Source: Pseudomonas sp. 31-12
Lineage (GTDB): Bacteria > Pseudomonadota > Gammaproteobacteria > Pseudomonadales > Pseudomonadaceae
DNA length: 64,000 nt
Assembly: GCF_003151075.1 (NCBI RefSeq)
Contig: NZ_CP029482.1
Span: 6,076,001-6,140,000 of the forward strand
Direction: 5' to 3'
Part shown: one piece after another, positions 11,441 to 20,598 of the stretch
How the letters are laid out: each line of letters opens with the position of its first letter
How positions within the stretch are numbered: the stretch's first letter is position 1
Notes under the pieces: model-generated
Told to the model about the DNA's origin: nothing
The model's input: the letters and a program-made list of their open reading frames with translations, nothing else
Databases searched by the model: none
Position numbers and translations under genes: made by a program

Positions 11441-12088
11441 TCAGTCGATTCCGCCCGTTAGGGTCGTCTGCTCAGCATAGTCGAGGTGTTTGACGAGCTG
11501 CGCGCGCAGCCGGGCACTTACCTCGGCAAATTCAATCGATCCTGCGTGATCGCTCAGCTGGGTCATCGCCAGCCCGGCGTAGCCGCAGGGATTAATCCGT
11601 CGAAACGGTTCCAGGTTCATGTCCACGTTCAGGGCCAGGCCATGAAAGGAGCAACCGTGGCGGATCCGCAGACCCAGGGACGCGATTTTCGCCCCGTTGA
11701 CGTAGACACCCGGCGCATCGGGCTTGGCCGCTGCGGTCACACCGTAGCTGGCCAGCAGCTCGATCAGGCAATGTTCCATGCGGGTGACAAGGTCACGCAC
11801 GCCGAAACCCAGTTTGCGCACATCGAGCAACAGGTAGGCCACCAACTGGCCAGGGCCGTGGTAAGTCACCTGACCACCGCGATCAACCTGCACCACCGGG
11901 ATATCCCCCGGCAGCAGCAAGTGCTCGGCCTTGCCGGCCTGGCCTTGCGTGAACACCGGCGGGTGTTCGACCAGCCAGATCTCGTCCGCGGCATCGCTGC
12001 CGCGTTCGTTGGTAAACCGCTGCATGGCATGCCAGACCGGCTCGTAAGCCATCTGACCGAGCTCGCGAAAGCCCAGCGTGCCAGACAT
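11441..12088 (-). CDS. lipB: Octanoyl-ACP:protein N-octanoyltransferase
   Basis: Transfers octanoate from acyl carrier protein to the lipoyl domains of 2-oxoacid dehydrogenases and GcvH; LipA then finishes the cofactor. The 215-residue product has the family motifs [16 protein letters not shown], the catalytic Lys in [11 protein letters not shown] and the catalytic Cys in INPCGYAGL. The ATG at 12088 overlaps the ybeD stop as TGATG. A GTG one codon upstream is possible but less likely. Confidence 0.97.
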   Translation of the reverse strand: MSGTLGFRELGQMAYEPVWHAMQRFTNERGSDAADEIWLVEHPPVFTQGQAGKAEHLLLPGDIPVVQVDRGGQVTYHGPGQLVAYLLLDVRKLGFGVRDLVTRMEHCLIELLASYGVTAAAKPDAPGVYVNGAKIASLGLRIRHGCSFHGLALNVDMNLEPFRRINPCGYAGLAMTQLSDHAGSIEFAEVSARLRAQLVKHLDYAEQTTLTGGID

Positions 12089-12363
12089 CACAGCACCATG
12101 TGCACGAAACCGGTAGCCCGCAACTCGCTGTTGATGTCATACAGCTGTTCTTGGCCGGTGGCGATGATGTGCAACTGGATGGTCGTGTACTTGCCGTTGG
12201 TGCTCTGGCGCTCGGCCAGGGTCTTGTGGTCAACGGTCGCGTGTTTCTCAAGGATCGCGATGATCTTGTCCTTGAAACCCACGCCGGTATCGCCGATCAC
12301 CTTAATTGGGTAATCCGCGCAGGGGAATTCGATCTTTGGCGCCTTTACTTCGGTATCTGTCAT
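12088..12363 (-). CDS. ybeD: YbeD family (DUF493) protein
   Basis: A 91-residue cytosolic protein of the DUF493 family with an ACT-like fold ([17 protein letters not shown] at the start, [15 protein letters not shown] in the middle). The molecular role is unknown, but the gene sits between dacA and lipB in many gamma-proteobacteria, as here. Its stop overlaps the lipB start by one base, so a role tied to lipoate metabolism or its regulation is a guess from context only. Confidence 0.9.
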   Translation of the reverse strand: MTDTEVKAPKIEFPCADYPIKVIGDTGVGFKDKIIAILEKHATVDHKTLAERQSTNGKYTTIQLHIIATGQEQLYDINSELRATGFVHMVL

Positions 12364-12395
12364 GGCGTAACGGCCTCGTAAGCCGTGGCAACGGA

Positions 12396-12428
12396 CATGG
12401 CCCCGCTCCGGATTGGAACGGGGCCATG
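12396..12428 (-). other. Hairpin between dacA and ybeD
   Basis: CATGGCCCCGCTCC and GGAACGGGGCCATG pair over 14 bp with one mismatch. No U-run follows on the minus strand, so it may only reduce read-through from dacA into ybeD-lipB-lipA. Confidence 0.5.
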
Positions 12429-12443
12429 CAAGTCCACACTAAT

Positions 12444-13601
12444 TCAGTTGAACAAGCCGTAGAAGAATAGACGGATGCTATCCCACATGCGGCGGAAGAT
12501 ACCACCCTCCTCGACAGCGTCCAGGGCGATCAGGTCAGCGCTGCGCACCACCTTGTCGTCCAGTTTCACTTCGACTTTACCGATCACGTCGCCCTTGGCG
12601 ATTGGCGCAACCAGTTGCGGATTCATGGTCATGCTCGCGGCGAGCTTTTTCAGCTGGCCTTTTGGCAGGGTCATGGTCAGGTCTTGAGCCAGGCCGGCCT
12701 TGACTTGATTGGTGCTGCCTTTCCAGACAGGAGCCTGAGCCAGCTCGGCGCCTTTCTGATAGAAGGTCTGGGTTTCGAAGAAGCGGAAACCGTAGGTCAG
12801 CAGCTTCTGGGTTTCGGAAGCACGGGCCACTTCGCTGTTGGTGCCAAACACCACGGCGATCAGGCGCATGCCATCACGTACGGCCGAAGACACCATGCAG
12901 TAGCCGGCTTCGTCGGTGTGGCCGGTTTTCAGACCATCGACGGTCTTGTCGCGCCACAGCAGCAGGTTGCGGTTAGGCTGCTTGATGCCGTTCCAGAAGA
13001 ACTCTTTCTGCGAGTAGATCGCATAGTGAGCCGGGTCTTCGTGGATGATCGCGCGAGCCAGCACGGCCATGTCGTGAGCCGACGAGTAGTGCTCAGGGTT
13101 CGGCAGACCGGTCGGGTTCATGAAGTGGCTGTTGGTCATGCCCAGGTCGGCCACGGTTTTGTTCATCATGTCGGCGAATGCGTCTTCGCTGCCGGCGATG
13201 TGCTCGGAGAGCGCAACACTGGCGTCGTTACCCGACTGAATGATGATGCCGTGCAGCAGGTCGCTGACAGTAACCTGCGAACCAACCTTGATGAACATCC
13301 GCGAACCGCCGGTACGCCAGGCGTTTTCGCTGACAGTCACCGGATCGTTTTCACCGATCTGGCCACGACGGATTTCCAGGGTCGCGATGTACGCGGTCAT
13401 CAGCTTGGTCAGGCTGGCCGGCGGCAAACGCTGGTCACCGTTGTTCTCGACCAGCACGTTGCCGCTGCTGGCATCCATGAGCACGTAGGATTTAGCAGCC
13501 AGTTGTGGTGGCGACGGCATCATCTCGACCGCGAACGCGGCAGGCGAGAGGAGCAGCGGGACTAGCAGGCACAGGCGTTTGGCAAAGGTGGTGATGTTCA
13601 T
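12444..13601 (-). CDS. dacA: D-alanyl-D-alanine carboxypeptidase (PBP5/6 type)
   Basis: Periplasmic low-molecular-weight PBP that trims the terminal D-Ala of peptidoglycan pentapeptides. The 385 residues comprise a cleavable signal peptide ending near AFAVEM, the SxxK motif in ASLTKLMTAY, SGN in QSGNDASVAL and KTG in LKTGHTDEAG. A PBP5_C beta domain follows, then a C-terminal amphipathic membrane anchor (MWDSIRLFFYGLF). The PAO1 homologue at this locus is called dacC. It lies between rlpA and ybeD on the same strand. Confidence 0.96.
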   Translation of the reverse strand: MNITTFAKRLCLLVPLLLSPAAFAVEMMPSPPQLAAKSYVLMDASSGNVLVENNGDQRLPPASLTKLMTAYIATLEIRRGQIGENDPVTVSENAWRTGGSRMFIKVGSQVTVSDLLHGIIIQSGNDASVALSEHIAGSEDAFADMMNKTVADLGMTNSHFMNPTGLPNPEHYSSAHDMAVLARAIIHEDPAHYAIYSQKEFFWNGIKQPNRNLLLWRDKTVDGLKTGHTDEAGYCMVSSAVRDGMRLIAVVFGTNSEVARASETQKLLTYGFRFFETQTFYQKGAELAQAPVWKGSTNQVKAGLAQDLTMTLPKGQLKKLAASMTMNPQLVAPIAKGDVIGKVEVKLDDKVVRSADLIALDAVEEGGIFRRMWDSIRLFFYGLFN

Positions 13602-13781
13602 CCGTCTCTCGAAATCGCTAATGGAAACTGCCCGAAGGCAAAACTAATCAGATGACCTTCTAACGGGCCATCGCGTGTTCAGTTGCTCACTCAGAACCCT
13701 TGCCGGGCTTTTGTTCTTCAAGAGCCAACAACCAGGCCCACCCCCCAAACCGCAAGTGAACCGTCAATCAAGTACTACGTA

Positions 13782-14795
13782 TTATTCGGCGGTGACCACG
13801 CTCGGCGAACCGAGATTGGCCAGGCGCACGCTGTTCTGCACTTGCTGGATTTCACCCGGCGAGCCGATCGGCCCCAGGCGCACCCGATGCAGCGTCTGTT
13901 GATTACGCACGATCGAGCTGATGAACACCGGAGCGCTCACCATCCCGCTGAGCTTCGATCTCAGGAGCTCTGCAGCGTCCGGGTTGGCGAACGCGCCCAC
14001 CTGCAGATACTGGCCAGAGGCTGGTACAGAAGCGTTTTTTTTTGCATCAATCTGCACGGGCACTACGGCCGCCGCGTGTTGCTGCGGCGGTGGCGTCCAT
14101 TGCTCGACGGTGCCTGCCGAAGCGGTAATCGTCGGCGCGGCATTTTGCGCTACTTGCGGCTCGTTGAGCATCAAAGGCGCCGGACGGCCCTTTTGTGCCC
14201 ACCACTGTTGCGGATCGATGCCTTCGACCTTGACCCGCGCAGTGCCGGTTTCGGCGTAACCGAGTTTTTTCGCGGCGGCGTATGACAAGTCGATGATGCG
14301 GTCCGAATAGAACGGCCCACGATCGTTGACCCGCAGGATCACACTCTTGTGGTTGTCCAGGTTGGTCACCCGAACGTAACTTGGCAGTGGCAAAGTCTTG
14401 TGAGCGGCACTCATGCCGTACAGGTCATACACCTCGCCATTGGCGGTGTTCTGGCCGTGGAATTTGGTCCCGTACCAGGACGCCGTGCCCGAGGCGACAT
14501 AGGTCTTGGATTCTTGCAGCGGGAAGTACGTCTTGCCCAGCACGGTGTACGGGTTGGCTTTATAAGGACCCGAGTGCAGGGTCGGCGTGGCATCCGGGAT
14601 GCGCGATACGTCGACATCCCACCACGGTGCGCCATCTTTGTGCGCACGGTTGATGTCCAGCCCCGGCGTCGAACGCACGGCGGTGGATGACGATTTCTGA
14701 GCCGGCGCGCGGCTGGTCGAGCAACTGGCGACCAGCACCGCCAACGCGGCGAATGCCATCAGCTTCAGGGGTTTATTCATAGGCAATGCCCGCAT
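13782..14795 (-). CDS. rlpA: RlpA septal lytic transglycosylase lipoprotein
   Basis: Outer-membrane lipoprotein that cuts stem-less (denuded) glycan strands at the septum. The lipobox VASC lies near residue 25. The double-psi beta-barrel catalytic domain carries GTASWYGTKFHGQNTANGE, the catalytic His in AAHKTLPLPS and Asp in VNDRGPF. A linker and a C-terminal SPOR domain (QYLQVGAFANPDAAELL) bind septal glycan. The ATG at 14795 overlaps the mltB stop as TAATG; an internal ATG at 14780 is an alternative start. A run of nine A residues (14035-14043 on the complement) lies before the SPOR domain. Confidence 0.95.
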   Translation of the reverse strand: MRALPMNKPLKLMAFAALAVLVASCSTSRAPAQKSSSTAVRSTPGLDINRAHKDGAPWWDVDVSRIPDATPTLHSGPYKANPYTVLGKTYFPLQESKTYVASGTASWYGTKFHGQNTANGEVYDLYGMSAAHKTLPLPSYVRVTNLDNHKSVILRVNDRGPFYSDRIIDLSYAAAKKLGYAETGTARVKVEGIDPQQWWAQKGRPAPLMLNEPQVAQNAAPTITASAGTVEQWTPPPQQHAAAVVPVQIDAKKNASVPASGQYLQVGAFANPDAAELLRSKLSGMVSAPVFISSIVRNQQTLHRVRLGPIGSPGEIQQVQNSVRLANLGSPSVVTAE

Positions 14796-15811
14796 TACTT
14801 GACGCCCCGTGCTTGGACCAGCTGTTCAGACAGTTGATGTACCGCCATGGCGTACATCACGCTGCGGTTATAACGCGTGATTGCGTAAAAATTCTTCAGG
14901 CCCATCCAGTATTCGGGGCCGTTGTCACCTTCCAGGCGGAAAGCCGTGACCGGCATATCATCGCGCAGCGCATCATGACTCGACCAGCCCAAGGCTCGCA
15001 ACTCCCCGACCGTTTTAGTCGGCTCGATGCCCGTCGTCAAACCTTCGTCCACTTGCTCGCCACGCACATCGGCGCGGCTGACCACCGGTTCACCGGCGAC
15101 CCAGCCGTGACGCTTGAAATAACTGGCGACGCTGCCAATGGCATCGTCCGGGTTGGTCCAGATATTAATGTGGCCGTCACCGTCGAAGTCCACCGCGTAG
15201 GCGCGAAAACTGCTCGGCATAAACTGCGGCAAACCCATTGCGCCGGCGTAGGAGCCTTTGAGGGTCAGCGGATCGACCTGCTCTTCACGGGCCAGCAACA
15301 GGAACTCACGCAATTCCTTGCGGAAGAATTCGGCACGGGGAGGATAGTCGAAACCCAAGGTGGACAAGGCGTCGATCACCCGGAAATTGCCGGTGTTGCG
15401 GCCGAAAAATGTCTCAACGCCGATGATCGAGACAATCACCTGCGCCGGCACACCATATTCCTGCTCGGCACGGGCCAGTACCGCCTCGTGCTGACGCCAG
15501 AAGTCCACACCCCGGGCGATCCGCGCGTCGGTAATGAACATCGGGCGGTATTCGTTCCATTGCTTGACCCGTTCGGCAGGCTTCGAGATCGCGTCCAGAA
15601 TCGACTGCTTGCGCTCGGCTTCGCGGAACACGCCCATCAGCTGTTCACCGGCAAAACCGTAGTCGCGGGTCATTTCACCGACGAATTCGGCCACCTGGGG
15701 TGAGCCTTCGTAATCGCCGGCCAACGCGTCCTGCGTTGTGCCAAGGATGCTTACCAGGCCGACCCACGGCGCGTATCGAGTCGCCCAGCCACGCATTACT
15801 TGCATTGACAT
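14795..15811 (-). CDS. mltB: Membrane-bound lytic murein transglycosylase B
   Basis: Lytic transglycosylase of the SLT_2 family that makes 1,6-anhydro ends in peptidoglycan. From the ATG at 15811 it has 338 residues. The catalytic Glu lies in SIIGVETFFGRNTG; GAMGLPQFMPSSFRAYAVDFDG and the substrate-binding KNFYAITRYNRS motif follow. A signal-like hydrophobic N terminus ends near DALAGD with no clear lipobox, so it is probably soluble in the periplasm like PAO1 SltB1. AAGGTG lies just before the start. It is in the rodA-mrdA operon, and its stop overlaps rlpA. Confidence 0.95.
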   Translation of the reverse strand: MSMQVMRGWATRYAPWVGLVSILGTTQDALAGDYEGSPQVAEFVGEMTRDYGFAGEQLMGVFREAERKQSILDAISKPAERVKQWNEYRPMFITDARIARGVDFWRQHEAVLARAEQEYGVPAQVIVSIIGVETFFGRNTGNFRVIDALSTLGFDYPPRAEFFRKELREFLLLAREEQVDPLTLKGSYAGAMGLPQFMPSSFRAYAVDFDGDGHINIWTNPDDAIGSVASYFKRHGWVAGEPVVSRADVRGEQVDEGLTTGIEPTKTVGELRALGWSSHDALRDDMPVTAFRLEGDNGPEYWMGLKNFYAITRYNRSVMYAMAVHQLSEQLVQARGVK

Positions 15812-15822
15812 CTTCACCTTAT

Positions 15823-16968
15823 TCAAACCTGCGCGATCCACTTACGATGGGTATGGATCGACATCAAAACCCCAAACGCTGACAGCAGCGTTACCAGCGA
15901 AGTTCCTCCGTAGCTAATGAACGGCAACGGCACCCCCACGACCGGCAACAGGCCACTGACCATACCGATGTTGACGAAAACGTAAACAAAAAACGTCATG
16001 GTCAGGCTGCCCGCAAGCAATTTGCCGAACAATGTCTGGGCCTGGGCGGTTATCACCAGCCCACGACCGATCAATAAAAGGTAGATCAGCAGCAGTGCGC
16101 AGATGCCCACCAGGCCGAACTCTTCGCCCATGACCGCAATAATGAAGTCGGTGTGGCTTTCCGGCAGGAAATCCAGGTGCGACTGGGTGCCGAGCAGCCA
16201 GCCTTTGCCGAACACGCCGCCGGAACCGATGGCGGCTTTCGACTGAATGATGTTCCAGCCCGTACCGAGCGGATCGCTCTCCGGGTCAAGGAACGTCAGG
16301 ATTCGCTGCTTCTGGTAGTCGTGCATGATGAAGAACCACATCGCCACCGCCACCGGCACGGCAGCGGCCAGCACGCTCATGATCCAGCGCCAGCGCAAGC
16401 CACCCATGAACAAGACGAAAGCGCCACCCGCAAGAATCAGCAGCGAGGTGCCGAGGTCCGGCTGCCGCACGATCAGGATGAAGGGCAAGCCGATCAGGAA
16501 CAGGCTGACTCCGACGTGCTTGAGCTGAGGCGGCAAAGTACGTTTGGACAAGTACCAGGCGATGGTCGCCGGCATCAGGATCTTCATGAATTCCGAAGGC
16601 TGGAAGCGGATCACCCCCGGAATGTTGATCCAGCGCGTGGCGCCCATGGCGTTGTGGCCCATGACGTCCACCACCACCAGCAACAGCACGCCGATCACGT
16701 AACCAACCGGCACCCAGCGCGCCATGAATCGCGGCTCGAACTGGGCGATAACGATCATCGACACCAGACCGATGCCGAACGAAGTGGCTTGCTTGGCCAG
16801 CAGATCCCAGCTCTTGCCACTGGCCGAATACAGCACGAACAGGCTGCCGGCGGCGAGGGTCAGCAGCAGGATCAGCAACGGGCCGTCGATGTGCATGCGT
16901 TGCAACAGCGTCGCACGGCGACGCATCACATCCTCACTGGAGAGGATGCGATCGAAATTACTCTTCAC
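15823..16968 (-). CDS. rodA: Rod-shape SEDS glycosyltransferase RodA
   Basis: Polytopic SEDS-family glycan polymerase of the elongation machinery, working with PBP2. I chose the GTG at 16968 (MKSNFDRILSSEDV, 381 residues) because GGAGG lies 9 bases upstream. This start overlaps the end of mrdA by 11 bases. About ten hydrophobic spans are visible, with the SEDS signatures QPDLGTSLLILAGG and the C-terminal GLLPVVGVPLPFISYGGTSL. The catalytic-site Asp is expected in the EEFGLVG loop region. The mrdA-rodA pairing is nearly universal. Confidence 0.96.
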   Translation of the reverse strand: MKSNFDRILSSEDVMRRRATLLQRMHIDGPLLILLLTLAAGSLFVLYSASGKSWDLLAKQATSFGIGLVSMIVIAQFEPRFMARWVPVGYVIGVLLLVVVDVMGHNAMGATRWINIPGVIRFQPSEFMKILMPATIAWYLSKRTLPPQLKHVGVSLFLIGLPFILIVRQPDLGTSLLILAGGAFVLFMGGLRWRWIMSVLAAAVPVAVAMWFFIMHDYQKQRILTFLDPESDPLGTGWNIIQSKAAIGSGGVFGKGWLLGTQSHLDFLPESHTDFIIAVMGEEFGLVGICALLLIYLLLIGRGLVITAQAQTLFGKLLAGSLTMTFFVYVFVNIGMVSGLLPVVGVPLPFISYGGTSLVTLLSAFGVLMSIHTHRKWIAQV

Positions 16969-18853
16969 GGGCCGTAGCCTCCGCACTGATAGGGCTGGCG
17001 TATTCGGCCTTCAACCGGCCGTCCTGGTCCAGAAGCCAGGCGTCCATGATCTGACGCACCACGGGCGCGGCGACGCCGGAACCGGACTCGCCGTTCTCGA
17101 CCATCACCGACACCACGATTTGCGGGTTGTCGGCCGGTGCAAAGCCGACGAACAAGGCGTGGTCGCGGTGGCGTTCCTGAACCTTGGAGCGGTCGTACTT
17201 CTCGCCCTGCTTGATCGCGACCACCTGGGCGGTACCACTTTTACCCGCGATGCGGTATTGCGCACCGATCGCCGCTTTGCGCGCCGTACCCCGGGCACCG
17301 TGCATCACCTGCTGCATGCCATGGTTGACCTTGGTCCAGTCGGACGGGTCGCGCAGGACGATGTCCGGTATCGGGTTTTCGTCCTTCGGCTTCTCGCCTT
17401 CGACGGTCTTGGCCAGGTGCGGACGGTTCCAGACACCTTTGTTGGCGACCAGCGCGGTGGCCTGGGCCAGCTGTAACGGCGTGGACTGCATGTAGCCCTG
17501 CCCAATCCCAAGAATCAGTGTCTCTCCCGGGTACCAGGCCTGACGTCGGGTTGCACGCTTCCATTCCCGTGTCGGCATCAGCCCCGGTGACTCTTCGAAC
17601 ATGTCCAGCGAGACCTTCTGGCCGATGCCGAACTTGCTCATGTACGCCGACAAGCGATCGATTCCCAATTTGTGGGCCAGGTCGTAGAAGTAGGTGTCGT
17701 TGGACCGCATGATCGCCGTGTCCAGGTCCACGTAGCCGTCACCGGTACGGTTCCAGTTACGGTATTTGTGGTCGTAATTGGGCAACTGGTAATAGCCAGG
17801 ATCGTAGACCCGACTCGACGCAGTCACGACACCAGCATCCAGCCCGGCAATCGCCACCGCCGGCTTGATGGTCGAGCCCGGCGGGTAGAGGCCGCGCAGC
17901 ACGCGGTTGAACAGTGGCCGGTCGATGGAGTCGCGCAGCTCGGCATAGGCTTTGAAGCCGATGCCGGTGACGAACAGGTTCGGATCGAAACTCGGCGCAC
18001 TGACCATTGCCAGCACTTCGCCGGTTTTCGGATCGAGCGCTACCACAGCGCCACGGCGACCACCGAGCGCCGCTTCGGCGGCTTCCTGCAATTTGATGTC
18101 CAGGCTCAGGACGATGTCCTTGCCGGGAATCGGATCGGTACGCTTGAGCACACGCAAGACGCGGCCCCGAGCGTTGGTTTCGACTTCCTCGTAACCCACC
18201 TGGCCGTGCAACTCGGGCTCGTAGAAACGCTCGATACCCGTTTTGCCGATGTGATGGGTGCCGCTGTAATTGACCGGGTCGAGGGACTTCAGCTCTTTCT
18301 CGTTGATCCGCCCCATGTAGCCCACCGAGTGCGCAAAGTGCGGGCCCTGCGGGTAGTGACGCACCAGCTGCGCGACCACTTCCACCCCCGGCAGACGGAA
18401 CTGATTCACCGCGATGCGGGCGATCTGCTCTTCGGTCAGCTCGAACAGGATCGGCACCGGCTCGAACGGCCGGCGCCCCTGACGCATGCGCTTCTCGAAG
18501 ATCACCCGGTCTTCGGGTGTCAGTTCCAGCACTTCGACGATCACGTCGAGCACTTGCTGCCAGTCGCCGGACCGTTCGCGGGTCATGCTCAGGCTGAAGC
18601 TGGGCCGGTTATCGGCCACCACCACGCCATTGCGGTCGAAGATCAGCCCGCGGGTCGGCGGAATCGGTTGCACATGGACGCGGTTGTTTTCCGACAGGGT
18701 CGAGTGGTACTCGTACTGGATCACTTGCAGGAAATACAGCCGCGCGATCAGCACGCAGATCAGCAACACCACCGCAATTGCCCCGAACACGACGCGGCCA
18801 CGCACCAGACGGGCGTCTTTTTCGTGGTCCTTGATGCGGATCGGCTGGGGCAT
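16958..18853 (-). CDS. mrdA: Penicillin-binding protein 2 (elongation transpeptidase)
   Basis: Class B PBP of 631 residues that crosslinks lateral-wall peptidoglycan. One N-terminal membrane span (VVFGAIAVVLLICVLIARL) is followed by the dimerisation (pedestal) domain and the transpeptidase domain, with SxxK in PGSTIKPAVAI, SxN in RSNDTYFYDLA and KSG in IAGKSGTAQV. The ATG at 18853 (MPQPIRIKDHEKD) fits the family; the frame is open upstream across the end of rlmH. Called pbpA in PAO1. It is the expected target of beta-lactams such as mecillinam in this organism. Confidence 0.97.
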   Translation of the reverse strand: MPQPIRIKDHEKDARLVRGRVVFGAIAVVLLICVLIARLYFLQVIQYEYHSTLSENNRVHVQPIPPTRGLIFDRNGVVVADNRPSFSLSMTRERSGDWQQVLDVIVEVLELTPEDRVIFEKRMRQGRRPFEPVPILFELTEEQIARIAVNQFRLPGVEVVAQLVRHYPQGPHFAHSVGYMGRINEKELKSLDPVNYSGTHHIGKTGIERFYEPELHGQVGYEEVETNARGRVLRVLKRTDPIPGKDIVLSLDIKLQEAAEAALGGRRGAVVALDPKTGEVLAMVSAPSFDPNLFVTGIGFKAYAELRDSIDRPLFNRVLRGLYPPGSTIKPAVAIAGLDAGVVTASSRVYDPGYYQLPNYDHKYRNWNRTGDGYVDLDTAIMRSNDTYFYDLAHKLGIDRLSAYMSKFGIGQKVSLDMFEESPGLMPTREWKRATRRQAWYPGETLILGIGQGYMQSTPLQLAQATALVANKGVWNRPHLAKTVEGEKPKDENPIPDIVLRDPSDWTKVNHGMQQVMHGARGTARKAAIGAQYRIAGKSGTAQVVAIKQGEKYDRSKVQERHRDHALFVGFAPADNPQIVVSVMVENGESGSGVAAPVVRQIMDAWLLDQDGRLKAEYASPISAEATAREE

Positions 18854-18863
18854 GAGGGCAGAA

Positions 18864-19331
18864 CTACTTGTGGTAAGGGTGGCCGGACAAGACTGTCCAG
18901 GCACGATACAGCTGTTCGCCGATCAGAATCCGCACCAGCGGGTGCGGCAACGTCAACGGTGACAACGACCAGCGCTGATCGGCCCGCGCACACACTTCCG
19001 GCGCCAGCCCTTCGGGGCCACCGACCATGAAATTTACCGTGCGCGAGTCAAGCCGCCAGCGATCGAGTTCGACCGCCAACTGCTCGGTGCTCCAGGGCTT
19101 GCCGTGGACTTCGAGGGTGACAACACGCTCATTCGGCCCGACCTTGGCCAGCATGGCTTCGCCTTCCTGACGGATGAAGCGTGCCACGTCGGCGTTCTTG
19201 CCACGGGTGTTGAGCGGTATTTCCACCAGTTCCAGCGCCAGCTCGGACGGAAGACGCTTGGCATATTCATGCCAGCCTTCTTCCACCCACTTGGGCATGC
19301 GTGAACCGACGGCGATCAGTCGCAGTCGCAC
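18864..19331 (-). CDS. rlmH: 23S rRNA pseudouridine-1915 N3-methyltransferase
   Basis: SPOUT-family methyltransferase of 155 residues that acts on the helix 69 loop of assembled 70S ribosomes. The family opening [19 protein letters not shown], the SAM-binding knot motif [14 protein letters not shown] and the C-terminal [24 protein letters not shown] are all present. It lies 9 bases after rsfS and 10 bases before mrdA, as in most gamma-proteobacteria. Confidence 0.98.
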   Translation of the reverse strand: MRLRLIAVGSRMPKWVEEGWHEYAKRLPSELALELVEIPLNTRGKNADVARFIRQEGEAMLAKVGPNERVVTLEVHGKPWSTEQLAVELDRWRLDSRTVNFMVGGPEGLAPEVCARADQRWSLSPLTLPHPLVRILIGEQLYRAWTVLSGHPYHK

Positions 19332-19340
19332 AGCGGTCCC

Positions 19341-19835
19341 TTATTGCTGGTCTTTGTTGAGCTTGACGAAGTGCTCATGGGTGTTTTCCGGGCTGTGGTG
19401 AGCCGCGTTCAGAGCACGGCTCTGTTCCGCACCGGACCACAGACGCTCCAGGTCGTAAAACTGACGAGCCGAAGCCGTCATCATGTGCACGATGACGTCA
19501 TCCATATCCAGCAGCACCCAGTCGCTGTCGCCCTTGCCTTCTTCACCCAGTGGCTTGACGCCCAGGGCTTTGACGGCTTCTCGGACCTTGTCCAGCATCG
19601 CGCCGATCTGGCGGTTGGAGGTACCGGTGGCGATGATCATGTAGTCAGTAATGCTCTGCTTTTCACGAACGTCGATGACCTGGATGTCCTGGCCCTTGAC
19701 GTCTTCCAGGGCGGCTACGGCAACCTTGACCAGCTCATCACCCTTCAGGGGCTCGGTGGTGAGAACCGGCTCAGGCAGCGGGGCGCTCTTGAACGTGCCT
19801 TTGCGCTTTACTTTAGTTACGTCTTTGTTCGTCAT
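19341..19835 (-). CDS. rsfS: Ribosomal silencing factor RsfS
   Basis: DUF143-family factor that binds uL14 and blocks subunit joining in starvation. From the ATG at 19835 (MTNKDVTKVKRKGTFK) it has 164 residues, about 45 more than most RsfS proteins. The conserved core starts at ELVKVAVAALEDVKGQDIQVIDV and includes ITDYMIIATGTSNRQ and the GEGKGDSDWVLLD motif. The basic N-terminal extension has no strong ribosome-binding site, so the start is uncertain. Gene order nadD-rsfS-rlmH is conserved. Confidence 0.93.
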   Translation of the reverse strand: MTNKDVTKVKRKGTFKSAPLPEPVLTTEPLKGDELVKVAVAALEDVKGQDIQVIDVREKQSITDYMIIATGTSNRQIGAMLDKVREAVKALGVKPLGEEGKGDSDWVLLDMDDVIVHMMTASARQFYDLERLWSGAEQSRALNAAHHSPENTHEHFVKLNKDQQ

Positions 19836-19907
19836 ATAAAACTCGTTTTGCTCGTATGTTCGGGCGCTTCGGTACACGCGTTCACGTGTTTTGAAGCGCT
19901 CCCTTTT

Positions 19908-20597
19908 TCAGTTCGACGCACGGTAGAGTCCGTGCGCATCGATGTAGGCCAGGACCGCGTCGGGCACCAGGAAACGTACCGACTTACCGCTGGCCAGCAG
20001 TTGACGGATCTGGGTGGCGGATACCGCGAGCGGCGTCTGCCAGACGAATGCAATCTGTCCGCTCGGCCCTTTGAGGGCCAGCGGGTCGCTCACCGAGCGT
20101 GCCGCCAACAGATTGCGCAAGGCATCCGGCGGTTCGCTGTCGGCATCCGGGCGTTGCAGCACCAGGATGTGGCAATGCTGGAGCAACTCTTCCCAGCGGT
20201 GCCAAGTGGGCAGGCCGCAAAATGCGTCCCAGCCCAAAAGTAGAAAAACCTGGTCAGAGGCGGCCAATTCGGCGCGCATCAGTTCCAGGGTGTCGATGGT
20301 GTAGGACGGTTTGTCCCGCTGCAATTCGCGGGCGTCCACCACCAACGGCGCCACACCGGCCACCGCGCACTCGACCATCGCCAGACGGTCCTTCGCCGAC
20401 ACCTGCGGCGTACCACGATGAGGCGGCCGGGCACTGGGTGTCAGGCGTAACTCGTCGAGCGCCAGAGATTCGGCGACTTCCAGCGCACCGCGCAAATGGC
20501 CGATGTGCACCGGGTCGAAAGTCCCGCCCAGTACGCCAATGCGTCGAGGCGCAGGCTCGCTGGCGGTTTCCGGAGCTGCCTTTTTGAGGTCGCCCAA
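19908..20597 (-). CDS. nadD: Nicotinate-nucleotide adenylyltransferase
   Basis: Converts nicotinate mononucleotide and ATP to deamido-NAD in NAD synthesis. The nucleotidyltransferase signatures are present: [18 protein letters not shown] at the start and SATQIRQLL near the end. The start is unclear. Family homology begins at RRIGVLGG. I give the TTG at 20597, one base after the proA stop. An ATG at 20630 and a GTG at 20633 in the same frame would add about a dozen residues overlapping proA. The gene follows proA and precedes rsfS, as in other Pseudomonas. Confidence 0.93.
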   Translation of the reverse strand: MGDLKKAAPETASEPAPRRIGVLGGTFDPVHIGHLRGALEVAESLALDELRLTPSARPPHRGTPQVSAKDRLAMVECAVAGVAPLVVDARELQRDKPSYTIDTLELMRAELAASDQVFLLLGWDAFCGLPTWHRWEELLQHCHILVLQRPDADSEPPDALRNLLAARSVSDPLALKGPSGQIAFVWQTPLAVSATQIRQLLASGKSVRFLVPDAVLAYIDAHGLYRASN

Positions 20598-20598
20598 G

